This document shows positions 52,227-60,620 of a stretch of DNA of 64,000 nt, piece after piece. A program made the translations under genes and the position numbers. The first letter of the stretch is position 1. Each line of letters begins with the position of its first letter. This DNA is from Pseudomonadales bacterium (GTDB taxonomy: Bacteria; Pseudomonadota; Gammaproteobacteria; Pseudomonadales; Pseudohongiellaceae), in assembly GCA_023257655.1 (NCBI GenBank), contig JALRBQ010000092.1:27289-91288 (forward strand). Direction: 5' to 3'. The notes beneath the pieces were generated by a model. It did not search any database, was not told where the DNA came from, and worked only from the letters and a program-made list of their open reading frames with translations.

Positions 52227-53338
52227 TTCGAATCACTTATGCCAGTGTATTTTCTGTATTCTTCCCAAAGCGCCTCGCGCAATTCGGGATCCGGTTCACT
52301 CATTGCCGCTTCACGCAGCTGCCTTGCGACGACATCGTCGTCACGACCACTTGGAATGTCTTCCGGCGGCGGGAAAGTCTCCGAGGGCGGTGCGGATGCC
52401 GATGGCAAGCTGGCCACGGCCACCTGCGAGGTTCCACCTGCCTGTGGCAACGTCTGGGGCTGGTTCGGGCTATCGCTGCCTCCGCCGGCTCCGCTGTCGC
52501 CACCTATGCTAACACTCCCGGCCGCATTACTCTCGGCCTGGGCACGTTCGCGCTCACCAAGAATAAACCCGTCGAAGGTCTCATAACCCCGGCGCAGTTC
52601 GGCATCCAGCACCGCTGTGCGCTCGGCAGACGTCATGGGGCCCGCCCCCTGACTCGAGTCTCTCCCACTTAACACGCCATCTGGCAGGGTATCGAGGCTA
52701 TAATCCCCACTTGGAGCGCCTAAAACTCCGGAAGAGGTGCCTCCTGCCCCACTATTGAGATCGCCGCTGGAGCTGTCGCGACTACCGGCAGAGCCTTGTT
52801 GACTGCCTTGTTGGTTTCCGGCCTGACGAGTCTGGGAACCGGCTGTCTGGCCCGGTGAACGCGATTGATCGCCACTCTGGGCGCCAGCTGTGGCCTGGGC
52901 TGTGCTGCCGGCCGCTGACTGGCTGCCGGCCGGCGTAGAGCTGTCGCGGCTGCCGCTGGAGGAGCTACTTTGGCTGCTGCTAGAGGACGAAGAGCTGCTG
53001 GAGGACGAGGAACTGCTGGACGACGGCAACGAGGGTATCGGGCTACTGGCGCTGGACGGACTGCTGCTCGAGGGAATCGAGGGCACTGAACTGCTCCGGG
53101 AACTCGACGAGGGCATGCTCACTGACGGTGAGCTGGAACTGCTTGAACTGGACGAAGAGGGCATTGACGGCATGCTGGCGCTGGAGGACGAGGCGCTCTG
53201 GCTAGTGGATTCGCAGCCGAGCAATGCGGTACTGATGGCGGCAACCAGCACCAGTCGCGACCAACGGCTCGGTGTCACGTTGCGCGCCGGTCGTTGCTGG
53301 GTGGCCAGCATGATTTGAGTCTTGCGTGTCGGTTTCAT
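52223..53338 (-). CDS. Poly-serine lipoprotein
   Basis: 371 residues. The lipobox LLGC is at about residue 42, after an extended N-terminus, and Glu follows the Cys. The mature part starts with a low-complexity tract (about 44-130) in which long serine runs alternate with SMPSMPS, SVPSIPS and SPIPSLPS, then a Gln/Gly/Ser-rich segment to about 210. A more ordinary C-terminus follows, ending PDPELREALWEEYRKYTGI. The tract is probably a disordered tether across the periplasm or cell surface. The serine codons are mixed (TCC, TCG, AGC, AGT). AGGA precedes the ATG. Confidence 0.75.
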   Translation of the reverse strand: MKPTRKTQIMLATQQRPARNVTPSRWSRLVLVAAISTALLGCESTSQSASSSSASMPSMPSSSSSSSSSSPSVSMPSSSSRSSSVPSIPSSSSPSSASSPIPSLPSSSSSSSSSSSSSSSSSQSSSSSGSRDSSTPAGSQSAAGSTAQATAGAQSGDQSRSPGQTAGSQTRQAGNQQGSQQGSAGSRDSSSGDLNSGAGGTSSGVLGAPSGDYSLDTLPDGVLSGRDSSQGAGPMTSAERTAVLDAELRRGYETFDGFILGERERAQAESNAAGSVSIGGDSGAGGGSDSPNQPQTLPQAGGTSQVAVASLPSASAPPSETFPPPEDIPSGRDDDVVARQLREAAMSEPDPELREALWEEYRKYTGISDSK

Positions 53339-53548
53339 AATCCTGTCCTGCCCAAGTTTGGGCGTCGTACGATCTGTTATCGCTTGCAGTTTTCGTGCCG
53401 TTCTCTGCAGCCTGCCCTAAACTGCAGTAACCTGCAGTAAAAAGTCTCTGCGCGTCGCCGGGTCTGCCAATGCGGCAATTACCCACTCTCAACCCTAATC
53501 TGGTGCCCCTGAACTGTGGCTTAACGCGTTAGTTCGCCGCGCCATGGC

Positions 53549-54922
53549 TCAATACCAGTAGCGATACCGGAAATAAATGCCTTCGGTACGCACCAGTTCG
53601 CCATTTTCGAGCCGGGGCCGGAAGTAGGAGCTGCGGATCTCCCGGCGCAGCCGACTGAACTGGGCCGCATTGGCCGCGGTCTCTTCGTTCAAGACCTCGA
53701 CATTACGGGCCACTCCGGTTTCAATCACATCGAGTACCACGTCGACATAGTCATAATTCAGTGACTTGCCGTCGGTGAGCGTGATGGGTTGTTTCAGCAG
53801 GCTTTCTACCGAATCAGCGAAAGTCGGAATCGGGATAACTTGACCCAGTAACTTGCCCTGCAACTCTTCGGCATTTTCCAGAGTAGCGAGAATATTCCAG
53901 GCTTCGCGGTACAGGTCCTCCGCAGCGCTGCGACGTTCAAACATCAGGTACCAGTCGGCCAGATCCGCCAGCGCCGAGGCCAGCTCGTACTCCATGTGTT
54001 CCTGTTTGGCATAGAACTGACCGATTTCCTGCAACGCCAGTTCGCCGGCAGTAAAGCCGCGCGGTCCAATTGGTCCCGTGTCATCCAGCCGATCACGCAA
54101 GGCTGTCTGGGCATTGCGATAATCCAGTCGATCGGTTTCCGCCAGCAGATCGGGGTTACGGGCCACCAGATAGGCCGAGTTGGCGATATTGCGGCGGTAG
54201 CTGATATAGCGTTTGTCGTCGTCGCCAAAATGGGTCGACACCATGCGGGCCGCCGCATTGAAAAGCAACTGCGCAGAACTGAGCCGAATGCCCAACGACT
54301 CGCCATAGCCGATATTGAAGGCCTGGATGTTCCAGCTCGCGAGCCTGTCCAGCACCGGAATCATGCGCGGATCATGGGGACCATAAGCCCGTTGCTCGAT
54401 ATAGAAGAGATAGTCGTAATACAAGTCAGCCTGGGCCCAGTTGCCCACAGCAAGGTAGCTCTGGATCAACTTCTCGACGTCAGGCACCTGATCCAGGGTA
54501 TAGAGGCCAGACTTGATGCGGCTGATGTGTATCGCCCGGTTAAAGGACTCGATTGCCGCCAGATGATCACCCTGCTGTTGCTGAAGGATGCCCATGGCAG
54601 ACAGCTCCTCCGTCAGATTGGGATCCCAGGCACCGCCTTCTGTCTCGATGGCTTCAACGGCGGAGTTGTAATTGCTGATGCTGTCCATCCGCCGCGCAAA
54701 TTCAGGGTCATCTTCCGGATTGAACGTCGCCGGTGACTCGAACAAGGTCAGGTCAAGATCGGGGCTCAGGGCTTTGGGCACTTCCACATACAACAGGGGC
54801 GGCTGCGCGGCTGGCGTCGCCGACTCGGCTGGCGCCTGCTCTTGCGCGTTGACGCACAGCGCAGTCAGCAGAGCAACGCTCGCTGACACGGTCGTCGAGA
54901 ATGTGGAAGTGTAATTTCGCAT
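53549..54922 (-). CDS. Secreted TPR protein with TonB-C-like tail
   Basis: 457 residues from ATG 54922. The signal peptide is about residues 1-27 (ending VNA before QEQ). The centre carries TPR-like repeats (e.g. GDHLAAIESFNRAIHI and GNWAQADLYYDYLFYIEQ). The last ~60 residues (AAQFSRLRREIRSSYFRPRLENGE, then EGIYFRYRYWY) have the arrangement of a TonB C-terminal domain. Unlike TonB it has no membrane anchor. It is the first gene of the envelope cluster, about 105 bases after a sigma-70-like promoter. The ATG has no clear ribosome-binding site. Confidence 0.7.
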   Translation of the reverse strand: MRNYTSTFSTTVSASVALLTALCVNAQEQAPAESATPAAQPPLLYVEVPKALSPDLDLTLFESPATFNPEDDPEFARRMDSISNYNSAVEAIETEGGAWDPNLTEELSAMGILQQQQGDHLAAIESFNRAIHISRIKSGLYTLDQVPDVEKLIQSYLAVGNWAQADLYYDYLFYIEQRAYGPHDPRMIPVLDRLASWNIQAFNIGYGESLGIRLSSAQLLFNAAARMVSTHFGDDDKRYISYRRNIANSAYLVARNPDLLAETDRLDYRNAQTALRDRLDDTGPIGPRGFTAGELALQEIGQFYAKQEHMEYELASALADLADWYLMFERRSAAEDLYREAWNILATLENAEELQGKLLGQVIPIPTFADSVESLLKQPITLTDGKSLNYDYVDVVLDVIETGVARNVEVLNEETAANAAQFSRLRREIRSSYFRPRLENGELVRTEGIYFRYRYWY

Positions 54923-55033
54923 AAGGTGATTGGTTTGGGTTGTGCTCCGGACTACGGTACTCCCATCTACAGGTATTTGGAATATGCCGGGCCGCAGGGA
55001 TACGGCGTAAATGCCCGCCAATTCAGGGCTTCT

Positions 55034-55063
55034 GTTATATCACCGATAATTTTCCAGTGTAAA
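55034..55063 (-). promoter_or_regulatory. Sigma-70-type promoter for the envelope cluster
   Basis: On the minus strand TTTACA (55063-55058) and TATAAC (55039-55034) are 18 bases apart. It lies between the hydantoinase-like gene and the first cluster gene, giving a leader of about 105 bases. It is the only good promoter I see at the head of the cluster. A second start in the 210-base gap at 53339-53548 is possible but not evident. Confidence 0.5.
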
Positions 55064-55165
55064 CCATCGCTCGTGGTCGGTGCGTGTACCCCACCGCATC
55101 AGGCCGCCTCTCAGTCCCAAGAACGCTGCGTGACGCACGCCTTGGATGAATAACGTGCCAGCCAC

Positions 55166-57187
55166 TCAGGCGTTTACCTGCTCCAGAAGCAGGTTGCCAT
55201 AGGCATCCACAATGGCGTTCCAGCCCGCAGCGAGGTACGTCGTGGCCGCGTATTCGGTAATCACCGCGGGTCCCGCCACTGCTGCACCAACCTCGAGAGT
55301 GTGGCGCGGGATGACGGCAACGGGCTGTGTATGTCCATAGACCGTGTGATCCGGTGTCTTGTTGCAGTCGTTGGCTTCCGCCGCCGCGGGCAAAGCTGGT
55401 TCCGGGAGCACAAAAGCTGCCCGGTGCGCAGTGACTTGTACGCGCAGATTGACGATTTCAGTTGCGTTGTCCAGCGCATAACCGTAGCGCTGCTGATGGG
55501 CCGCATGGAAGCGCGCGACCGCCTCCGACAGGGAGTCCCAGCCTACATTCAGCGTATACGACTGGCCTTTGTAACGCATGTCCACGCTGCGGATGGCCTG
55601 CAAATGTTCGCTGCGCAGCCCTTCACCCAGCAACTCCGCCTCGCCCGCTGCCTGCAATTGTTCGAATTCGGCTTCGAGCTGCGCCAGATCGGCATTGGCG
55701 CTGAGAACACCTACCGTTCTGGAGAACTGCCGACCGCGATCGGCCACCGCCATGCCGAGTGCCGATAACACCCCGCCGTGCACCGGGACGATGGCGCGTC
55801 GCATCTGCATTGCCTCGGCGAGCGCGCACACATGCAGACCACCGGCTCCGCCGAAACTGGCCAGCACAAACTCATTCGGGTCATGACCACGATTGACGGA
55901 GATCAGGCGAATCGCCTTCGCCATGTGTTCGTTGGCAACGGCAACAATGCCCAGCGCGGTATCTTCGATGGTCAGCGCGATGGCATCCGCCAGCCTGGCG
56001 ATCGCTCGCCTGGCAGCTTCCCTGTCGAGTTTCAGATCACCGGCCAGTGCCGATTCAGCGACCAGTCGACCCAACACCAGATTGGCGTCAGTGACGGTGG
56101 CTTCCGTTCCGCCGTGGCCGTAACACGCGGGTCCCGGTATGGCTCCGGAAGAGCGGGGACCCACTTGTAACATGCCCCCGCTATCGATGAAGGCAATCGA
56201 ACCTCCGCCCGCACCAATTGTGTGCATGTCGACCATGGCGACCCCCACGGGGTAGTTCGCCACTACTCCTTCGTTCGTACGGGTGATGTCGCCAGCGATC
56301 AGCGCAACGTCAGTGGAGGTGCCGCCCATGTCAAAGCTGATAATTTTCTCCAGCCCCGCAAGCTGTCCGATGAATTGCACAGCCTTGAGGCCACCGGCCG
56401 GACCAGACAGTAACAAATTTACCGCGGACTCCGCTGCCGACTGTGCCGCAATCGTCTCCCCACTCGATTGCATGATCTGTAACGCACTGTTGCCAACGCG
56501 TTGTTGCAGCCGGGTGAGATAGCCGCTGACCACGGGACCGAGTGCCGCATTGAGCCAGGTGGCGATACCGCGTTCGTATTCTTTGTATTCCGGTAACACT
56601 CGCGACGAGCGACTCACGCTGATATGCGGCAGGCGTTCTCGCAGTGCGGTTTCGATGCGGATTTCATGACGCGCATCCAGAAAGGAGAACAGCAGATTGA
56701 TGGCGACCGATTCAGGCGCCAGTGCCGCAACGCGCGCGACGAGATCGTCGAGTTGAGTGTCGGTTAGCGGTTCGATTTCACTGCCATCTGCCGCCGTGCG
56801 CCCTGCGGTTTCCAGGCAGAGTTCCGACGGGACGGGGGGCGGTTGCGGTGCAAACTCCAGGGCATACAGCTGCGGTCGGGTCTGCCGTGCGAGGTGTAGC
56901 AGATCCCCAAAGCCGGTGTTGGTGATGAAGACGGTACGAGCAAGCTGACCCTCGAGCACAGCATTGGTGGCGACGGTGCTGCCATGAATGATGTGCAGCC
57001 TTCCACATAGTGCGAGATCATTCAGCCCGAGTGCCTCTATGCCATTGAGGATAGCCTGTTCCGGAGCGGCGGGAGTTGAGGGCGTCTTGTGAATCGTCAC
57101 GCCGACAGTCTTGCCAATACTGACAAGCACGAAATCGGTGAAGGTGCCTCCTGCGTCTACACCCAATAACAATTGCTCAGACGACAT
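55166..57187 (-). CDS. Hydantoinase/oxoprolinase family protein, A-type
   Basis: 673 residues from ATG 57187; the longer frame reaches into mutM and is rejected. The ASKHA-fold phosphate motif GVDAGGTFTDFVLV (about 9-22), HGSTVATNAVLEGQ (about 68-81), SFDMGGTSTDVALI and NRGHDPNEFVLASFGGAGGLH are typical of HyuA/OplA N-terminal subunits. These act with a B subunit on hydantoins or 5-oxoproline, using ATP. No B-subunit gene is adjacent. A TATAAT on the minus strand at 57218-57223 is a likely -10. Confidence 0.9.
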   Translation of the reverse strand: MSSEQLLLGVDAGGTFTDFVLVSIGKTVGVTIHKTPSTPAAPEQAILNGIEALGLNDLALCGRLHIIHGSTVATNAVLEGQLARTVFITNTGFGDLLHLARQTRPQLYALEFAPQPPPVPSELCLETAGRTAADGSEIEPLTDTQLDDLVARVAALAPESVAINLLFSFLDARHEIRIETALRERLPHISVSRSSRVLPEYKEYERGIATWLNAALGPVVSGYLTRLQQRVGNSALQIMQSSGETIAAQSAAESAVNLLLSGPAGGLKAVQFIGQLAGLEKIISFDMGGTSTDVALIAGDITRTNEGVVANYPVGVAMVDMHTIGAGGGSIAFIDSGGMLQVGPRSSGAIPGPACYGHGGTEATVTDANLVLGRLVAESALAGDLKLDREAARRAIARLADAIALTIEDTALGIVAVANEHMAKAIRLISVNRGHDPNEFVLASFGGAGGLHVCALAEAMQMRRAIVPVHGGVLSALGMAVADRGRQFSRTVGVLSANADLAQLEAEFEQLQAAGEAELLGEGLRSEHLQAIRSVDMRYKGQSYTLNVGWDSLSEAVARFHAAHQQRYGYALDNATEIVNLRVQVTAHRAAFVLPEPALPAAAEANDCNKTPDHTVYGHTQPVAVIPRHTLEVGAAVAGPAVITEYAATTYLAAGWNAIVDAYGNLLLEQVNA

Positions 57188-57217
57188 GTGCGCTACTTTA
57201 ATTCCACTGGGGGAAAG

Positions 57218-57223
57218 ATTATA
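57218..57223 (-). promoter_or_regulatory. Probable -10 element for the hydantoinase-like gene
   Basis: Perfect TATAAT on the minus strand, with no good -35 at 17-18 bases. The leader to ATG 57187 would be about 25 bases. The divergent mutM gene shares this 100-base region. Confidence 0.35.
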
Positions 57224-57287
57224 AAGCAATTGCACGCAGTGACGCGTTGCAATCTGACTAATTATCACCCCCCGACCGGAGCCGTGC

Positions 57288-58103
57288 TTGCCTGAATTAC
57301 CCGAAGTCGAAACAACACGACGTGGCATCGCTCCCCATGTTCGCAACAAGCGCGTCACTGCCATCGTATTGCGTCAGCGACAGTTGCGCTGGCCGATCAG
57401 TGACGGTCTGGAAGCCGGACTGACTAACCAGATCATTCACCGTGTCGATCGTCGCGGCAAGTATCTGTTGCTCAGCGCTGATACGGGCACGCTCATCATT
57501 CATCTCGGAATGTCTGGCAGTCTGCGAATCGTCAACACCGATCAGCTTGCCGGCAAACACGACCATGTCGACATCGAGTTCGATGGCAGCAAGCTGCTGA
57601 GATTCACTGATCCTCGCCGCTTCGGGTGTTTGTTATGGCAAACAGAATCGCCGCTCTCCCATCCGCTTTTACGCGAGCTGGGACCCGAACCGCTGTCAGC
57701 GGCGTTTGACGGACTCTACCTGCACCGCCGCAGTCTGGGTCGCTCTGCGCCGATCAAGGCCTTTATCATGGACAGTCATGTGGTGGTGGGAGTCGGCAAT
57801 ATCTATGCGAACGAGGCGCTGTTCATGGCGGGCATTGCACCGCATCGCGCAGCCGGGAGAATTGCGCTGGCGCGCTACGTGCGATTAGCAGAGTGCATCA
57901 AGGAGGTATTGGCCCGCGCGATTGAGGTTGGCGGCACCACGCTCCGGGATTTCACCAATAGCCAGGGCGAACCGGGGTATTTCAAACAATCCCTTCGCGT
58001 GTATGGACGTGCCGGAGAACCCTGCAAACAGTGTGGCGAGTCATTGCGGGAAACTCGGCTGGGTCAACGCAGCACTGTCTATTGCCGGTATTGCCAGAGA
58101 TGA
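57288..58103 (+). CDS. mutM: Formamidopyrimidine-DNA glycosylase
   Basis: 271 residues. Removes 8-oxoguanine and formamidopyrimidines from DNA. The start is TTG, with GGAG 6 bases upstream; the encoded (M)PELPEVETT leaves catalytic Pro at position 2 and Glu at 3 after Met removal. Other features are DRRGKYLLL, the helix-two-turn-helix region ([14 protein letters not shown]), and a C-terminal zinc finger with CKQCGESL and YCRYCQR. Length and motifs are complete. It is divergent from the hydantoinase-like gene. Confidence 0.96.
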   Translation: MPELPEVETTRRGIAPHVRNKRVTAIVLRQRQLRWPISDGLEAGLTNQIIHRVDRRGKYLLLSADTGTLIIHLGMSGSLRIVNTDQLAGKHDHVDIEFDGSKLLRFTDPRRFGCLLWQTESPLSHPLLRELGPEPLSAAFDGLYLHRRSLGRSAPIKAFIMDSHVVVGVGNIYANEALFMAGIAPHRAAGRIALARYVRLAECIKEVLARAIEVGGTTLRDFTNSQGEPGYFKQSLRVYGRAGEPCKQCGESLRETRLGQRSTVYCRYCQR

Positions 58104-58137
58104 AGAAGCTTTTTACGCGGAATCAGGTTACGCGGAA

Positions 58138-58626
58138 TCAGGCGCTCTGCGACTTCTGTGCCTCTTGCATCGCGGCAGCGACGAGCGGGTGCACGAACTT
58201 GGTGATGTCACCACCGTACGAGGCAATTTCTCGCACGAGGGTCGATGAGATGTAGGACAGATGTTCAGCCGGCGCGAGAAATACAGTTTCAATGCCCGGA
58301 TCCAGAATGCGGTTCATGCCGACCAGCTGGAACTCATACTCGAAGTCCGCCACTGTGCGCAGTCCCCGCAGAATGATATGGGCACCTGACTTCCTCACGA
58401 AATCAGTCAACAGCGTATCGAACGCGCAGACTTCGATATTTTCCAAGTGTCCCAACACCGTACGGGCGAGTTCGACACGTTTCTCGGTCGGAAGCGTCAC
58501 GCCTTTCTGTCGATTCGTTCCGACAGCAACGATGATCTTGTCGAAGAGTCGAGCAGCCCGCTCCACCAGATCGGTATGACCATTGGTAATCGGGTTAAAC
58601 GTACCAGGGTATATGGCGATTTTCAT
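58138..58626 (-). CDS. coaD: Pantetheine-phosphate adenylyltransferase
   Basis: 162 residues from ATG 58626. Transfers AMP to 4'-phosphopantetheine in coenzyme A synthesis. The nucleotidyltransferase motif is [19 protein letters not shown] (about 6-24, with the TxGH-type site), and [21 protein letters not shown] and [20 protein letters not shown] are diagnostic. It converges with mutM and follows yheT by about 50 bases; mutM next to coaD is common in proteobacteria. Confidence 0.96.
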   Translation of the reverse strand: MKIAIYPGTFNPITNGHTDLVERAARLFDKIIVAVGTNRQKGVTLPTEKRVELARTVLGHLENIEVCAFDTLLTDFVRKSGAHIILRGLRTVADFEYEFQLVGMNRILDPGIETVFLAPAEHLSYISSTLVREIASYGGDITKFVHPLVAAAMQEAQKSQSA

Positions 58627-58679
58627 AGGACACTCGACAGGTGGATTCGCCCGCATTCTAGCGAATCGGACTGCCCAGC

Positions 58680-59672
58680 TCAATCAAGCAGGATGAATCG
58701 CAGAATGCGCTGTTCCAGCCAGTTCTCCCGTTGGCCAGAGATGAAGCCGACATGGCCACCCTGGCCCAACAACTCCAACCGAACCTGCGCGGAAAGTCGC
58801 GCCGGATTCGGCAGCGCCGCTGCGGGAATCAGCGGATCGTTGCGGCTCTGAATCAGGAGGGTGTCCGTGGCAATTCCGGGCAAAAAATGCAGGCTGCTGC
58901 AATGCCCGTAATAATCCTCAGCATCGCGAAAACCATGGAGCGGGGCGGTAACCCGATCATCGAATTCCCAGATAGTTCTGATGTCGTCCAGCGACCCGAG
59001 CGCCTGCAGTTGTTCCAGTTGCAAGGCATTGTGGGTAGCAGTGAAGTGCTGGCGCTTCGCGTCGAGGTCCTGTAGCAGACGCCGCACGAAATAGGACCCG
59101 TAGGCACGGCTGACACCTCGTAACATCGCCCGCGAGCACAGATCCAGCGCGAACGGTGTCGACACAGCGACGGCTTTCATGACTTGCGGATGGCGCCGAA
59201 TTTCGCCGAGCCATTTCAGCAAGACATTGGCGCCCAGCGAGTATCCCACAAAAGCGAACCGATGGTCGGGAAACCGCGAGAAGAGATCGCTGAACACCAC
59301 ATTGGCGTCTGCCGAGACTCCTGAATGATAGGCTCTGGCCAGACGATTGTACTCGCCGCTGCAGCCGCGAAAATTCATGGCCACACTGGCAATACTGTTT
59401 GCTGTCAGCAAGGTTTGCAGCGCAGCGACATAGGGCGAGGATGAACAGCCGCAAAGTCCATGCAGAATTACGACTATGATGCGATCACGGGATTCGCTGC
59501 CTGAAATCGCTGCCGCCCAGTCGAGATCGATGAAGTCGCCATCATCGAGTTCGACTCGCTCCCGTTTTTGAATGATACGTTCAGGTGGCGCAAATTTACG
59601 CCAAAGGGTTTGGGTGTGACCCTCGGGTAACCACCAGGCTGGCTTGAACTCTTGTTGCGAAGGAGGTGTCAT
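58680..59672 (-). CDS. YheT-family alpha/beta hydrolase
   Basis: About 330 residues. Begins [19 protein letters not shown], the family N-terminus. The nucleophile elbow is [16 protein letters not shown] (Ser), preceded by [16 protein letters not shown] (oxyanion region) and MNFRGCSG. The acid and base are near SRNDPLIP and GGHVGFI. The family resembles E. coli YheT; its substrate is uncertain (an esterase is usual). ATG 59672 is chosen over TTG 59681; either starts within a few bases of the rsmD stop, so the genes are co-transcribed. Confidence 0.9.
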   Translation of the reverse strand: MTPPSQQEFKPAWWLPEGHTQTLWRKFAPPERIIQKRERVELDDGDFIDLDWAAAISGSESRDRIIVVILHGLCGCSSSPYVAALQTLLTANSIASVAMNFRGCSGEYNRLARAYHSGVSADANVVFSDLFSRFPDHRFAFVGYSLGANVLLKWLGEIRRHPQVMKAVAVSTPFALDLCSRAMLRGVSRAYGSYFVRRLLQDLDAKRQHFTATHNALQLEQLQALGSLDDIRTIWEFDDRVTAPLHGFRDAEDYYGHCSSLHFLPGIATDTLLIQSRNDPLIPAAALPNPARLSAQVRLELLGQGGHVGFISGQRENWLEQRILRFILLD

Positions 59673-59681
59673 CGACTGCAA

Positions 59682-60272
59682 TTACTCTTTCGGCACAGGG
59701 CTCAACAAATAGAAAAACACGGCGCCGGCCTTGCCTGATTTGAGTTTAACCCAGGACTTTGGCAGGTCAGCATCGCTCAAGTCGGTCGCTGACTCGAGAT
59801 ATATCTTGCTCCCCGGAGACAATAGTGAAGAATCCACTAACAAATGACATACGGAGGGCAAAAGATTGGCAGCGAAGGGCGGATCGAGAAAAACAATGTC
59901 GTAAGGGGCGACTGTATTCGGTTGCGCTTTGATCCAGGCTTGTGCGTCCGCGTGGTAGACGCTGGATCCATCGATGCGAAGTGTTGTCAGCGCCGTCCTG
60001 ATCGCGGCAATTGCTGCGCTGCTGGCATCGATGAAGCTGACCGCGCTGGCGCCACGGGAAAGCGCCTCGAGCCCCAAAGCACCGCTGCCGGCGAAGAGAT
60101 CCAGACACCGAGCACCGGCTACGTCCTCCCGCAACCAGTTGAACAATGTCTCGCGAATACGGTCCGCTGTCGGGCGCAATCCGGGCACATCGGGAAATTG
60201 AATCTTGCGGGACCGATGTTCTCCGCTGATGATGCGTACGGAGTTGCGGGATCCATTGGGCGATTTCGGCAT
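59682..60272 (-). CDS. rsmD: 16S rRNA (guanine(966)-N(2))-methyltransferase
   Basis: 196 residues from ATG 60272; upstream starts would add unaligned residues. VRIISGEHRSRKIQFPDVPGLRPTADRIRETLFNWL (about 12-47) is the family N-terminus. The SAM-binding motif is CLDLFAGSGALGLEALSRGA and the catalytic motif DIVFLDPPFA (DPPF type for N2-guanine). Methylates G966 in the 30S subunit. It is followed directly by yheT and coaD on the minus strand; ftsY diverges from it. Confidence 0.95.
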   Translation of the reverse strand: MPKSPNGSRNSVRIISGEHRSRKIQFPDVPGLRPTADRIRETLFNWLREDVAGARCLDLFAGSGALGLEALSRGASAVSFIDASSAAIAAIRTALTTLRIDGSSVYHADAQAWIKAQPNTVAPYDIVFLDPPFAANLLPSVCHLLVDSSLLSPGSKIYLESATDLSDADLPKSWVKLKSGKAGAVFFYLLSPVPKE

Positions 60273-60620
60273 GAGTGGGTCGACATTCAGAACTACCAGC
60301 GGCAAGCCTATCAAGTTGCCGCGTATTTCCAAAGCCCCTGCCCTGTGTCCCCAAGCAAAGAGCTTCTTGCCAAAGCCCCTGCTCGAAGCCCTTTGCCAAA
60401 CCCCTTGTCGATGCCCCTACTTGAAGCTCCTACTTAGAGCCCCTGTGCGAAGCCTGCACCAGAGCCCCGCCAATTCCTCCTGCCTCAGGTTATGTATCAC
60501 GAGTCTGGTAGTGGTAGCATAGCCCGCTCCAGCGATGTGCCGATGTCCTCGCCGCTATCCCGATCCCGGACTGGCGCGCTCGCGGTGCATTTTTTTTATT
60601 TACACGTTGAGTAGTCCCCG
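60273..60620. other. Divergent intergenic region between rsmD and ftsY
   Basis: About 350 bases without a gene I can support. It holds a block of degenerate 13-bp repeats (60373-60471, listed separately) and, near ftsY, a T-rich run just before 60600. No clear promoter could be fixed for either gene. Confidence 0.5.
60373..60471. repeat. Degenerate 13-bp tandem repeats
   Basis: At least seven units of 12-13 bases with approximate consensus AAGCCCCTNCTYG: AAGCCCCTGCTCG (60373), AAGCCCTTTGCCA (60386), AACCCCTTGTCG (60399), ATGCCCCTACTTG (60411), AAGCTCCTACTTA (60424), GAGCCCCTGTGCG (60437), AAGCCTGCACCA (60450). A weaker unit lies at 60462 and single units at about 60330 and 60350. It has drifted considerably and does not code for anything I recognise. 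Confidence 0.8.

Noticed and set aside
57188..57364. Longer start for the hydantoinase-like gene
   Set aside because: The extra residues overlap mutM and its promoter region and precede the conserved N-terminal motif by 60 unrelated residues.
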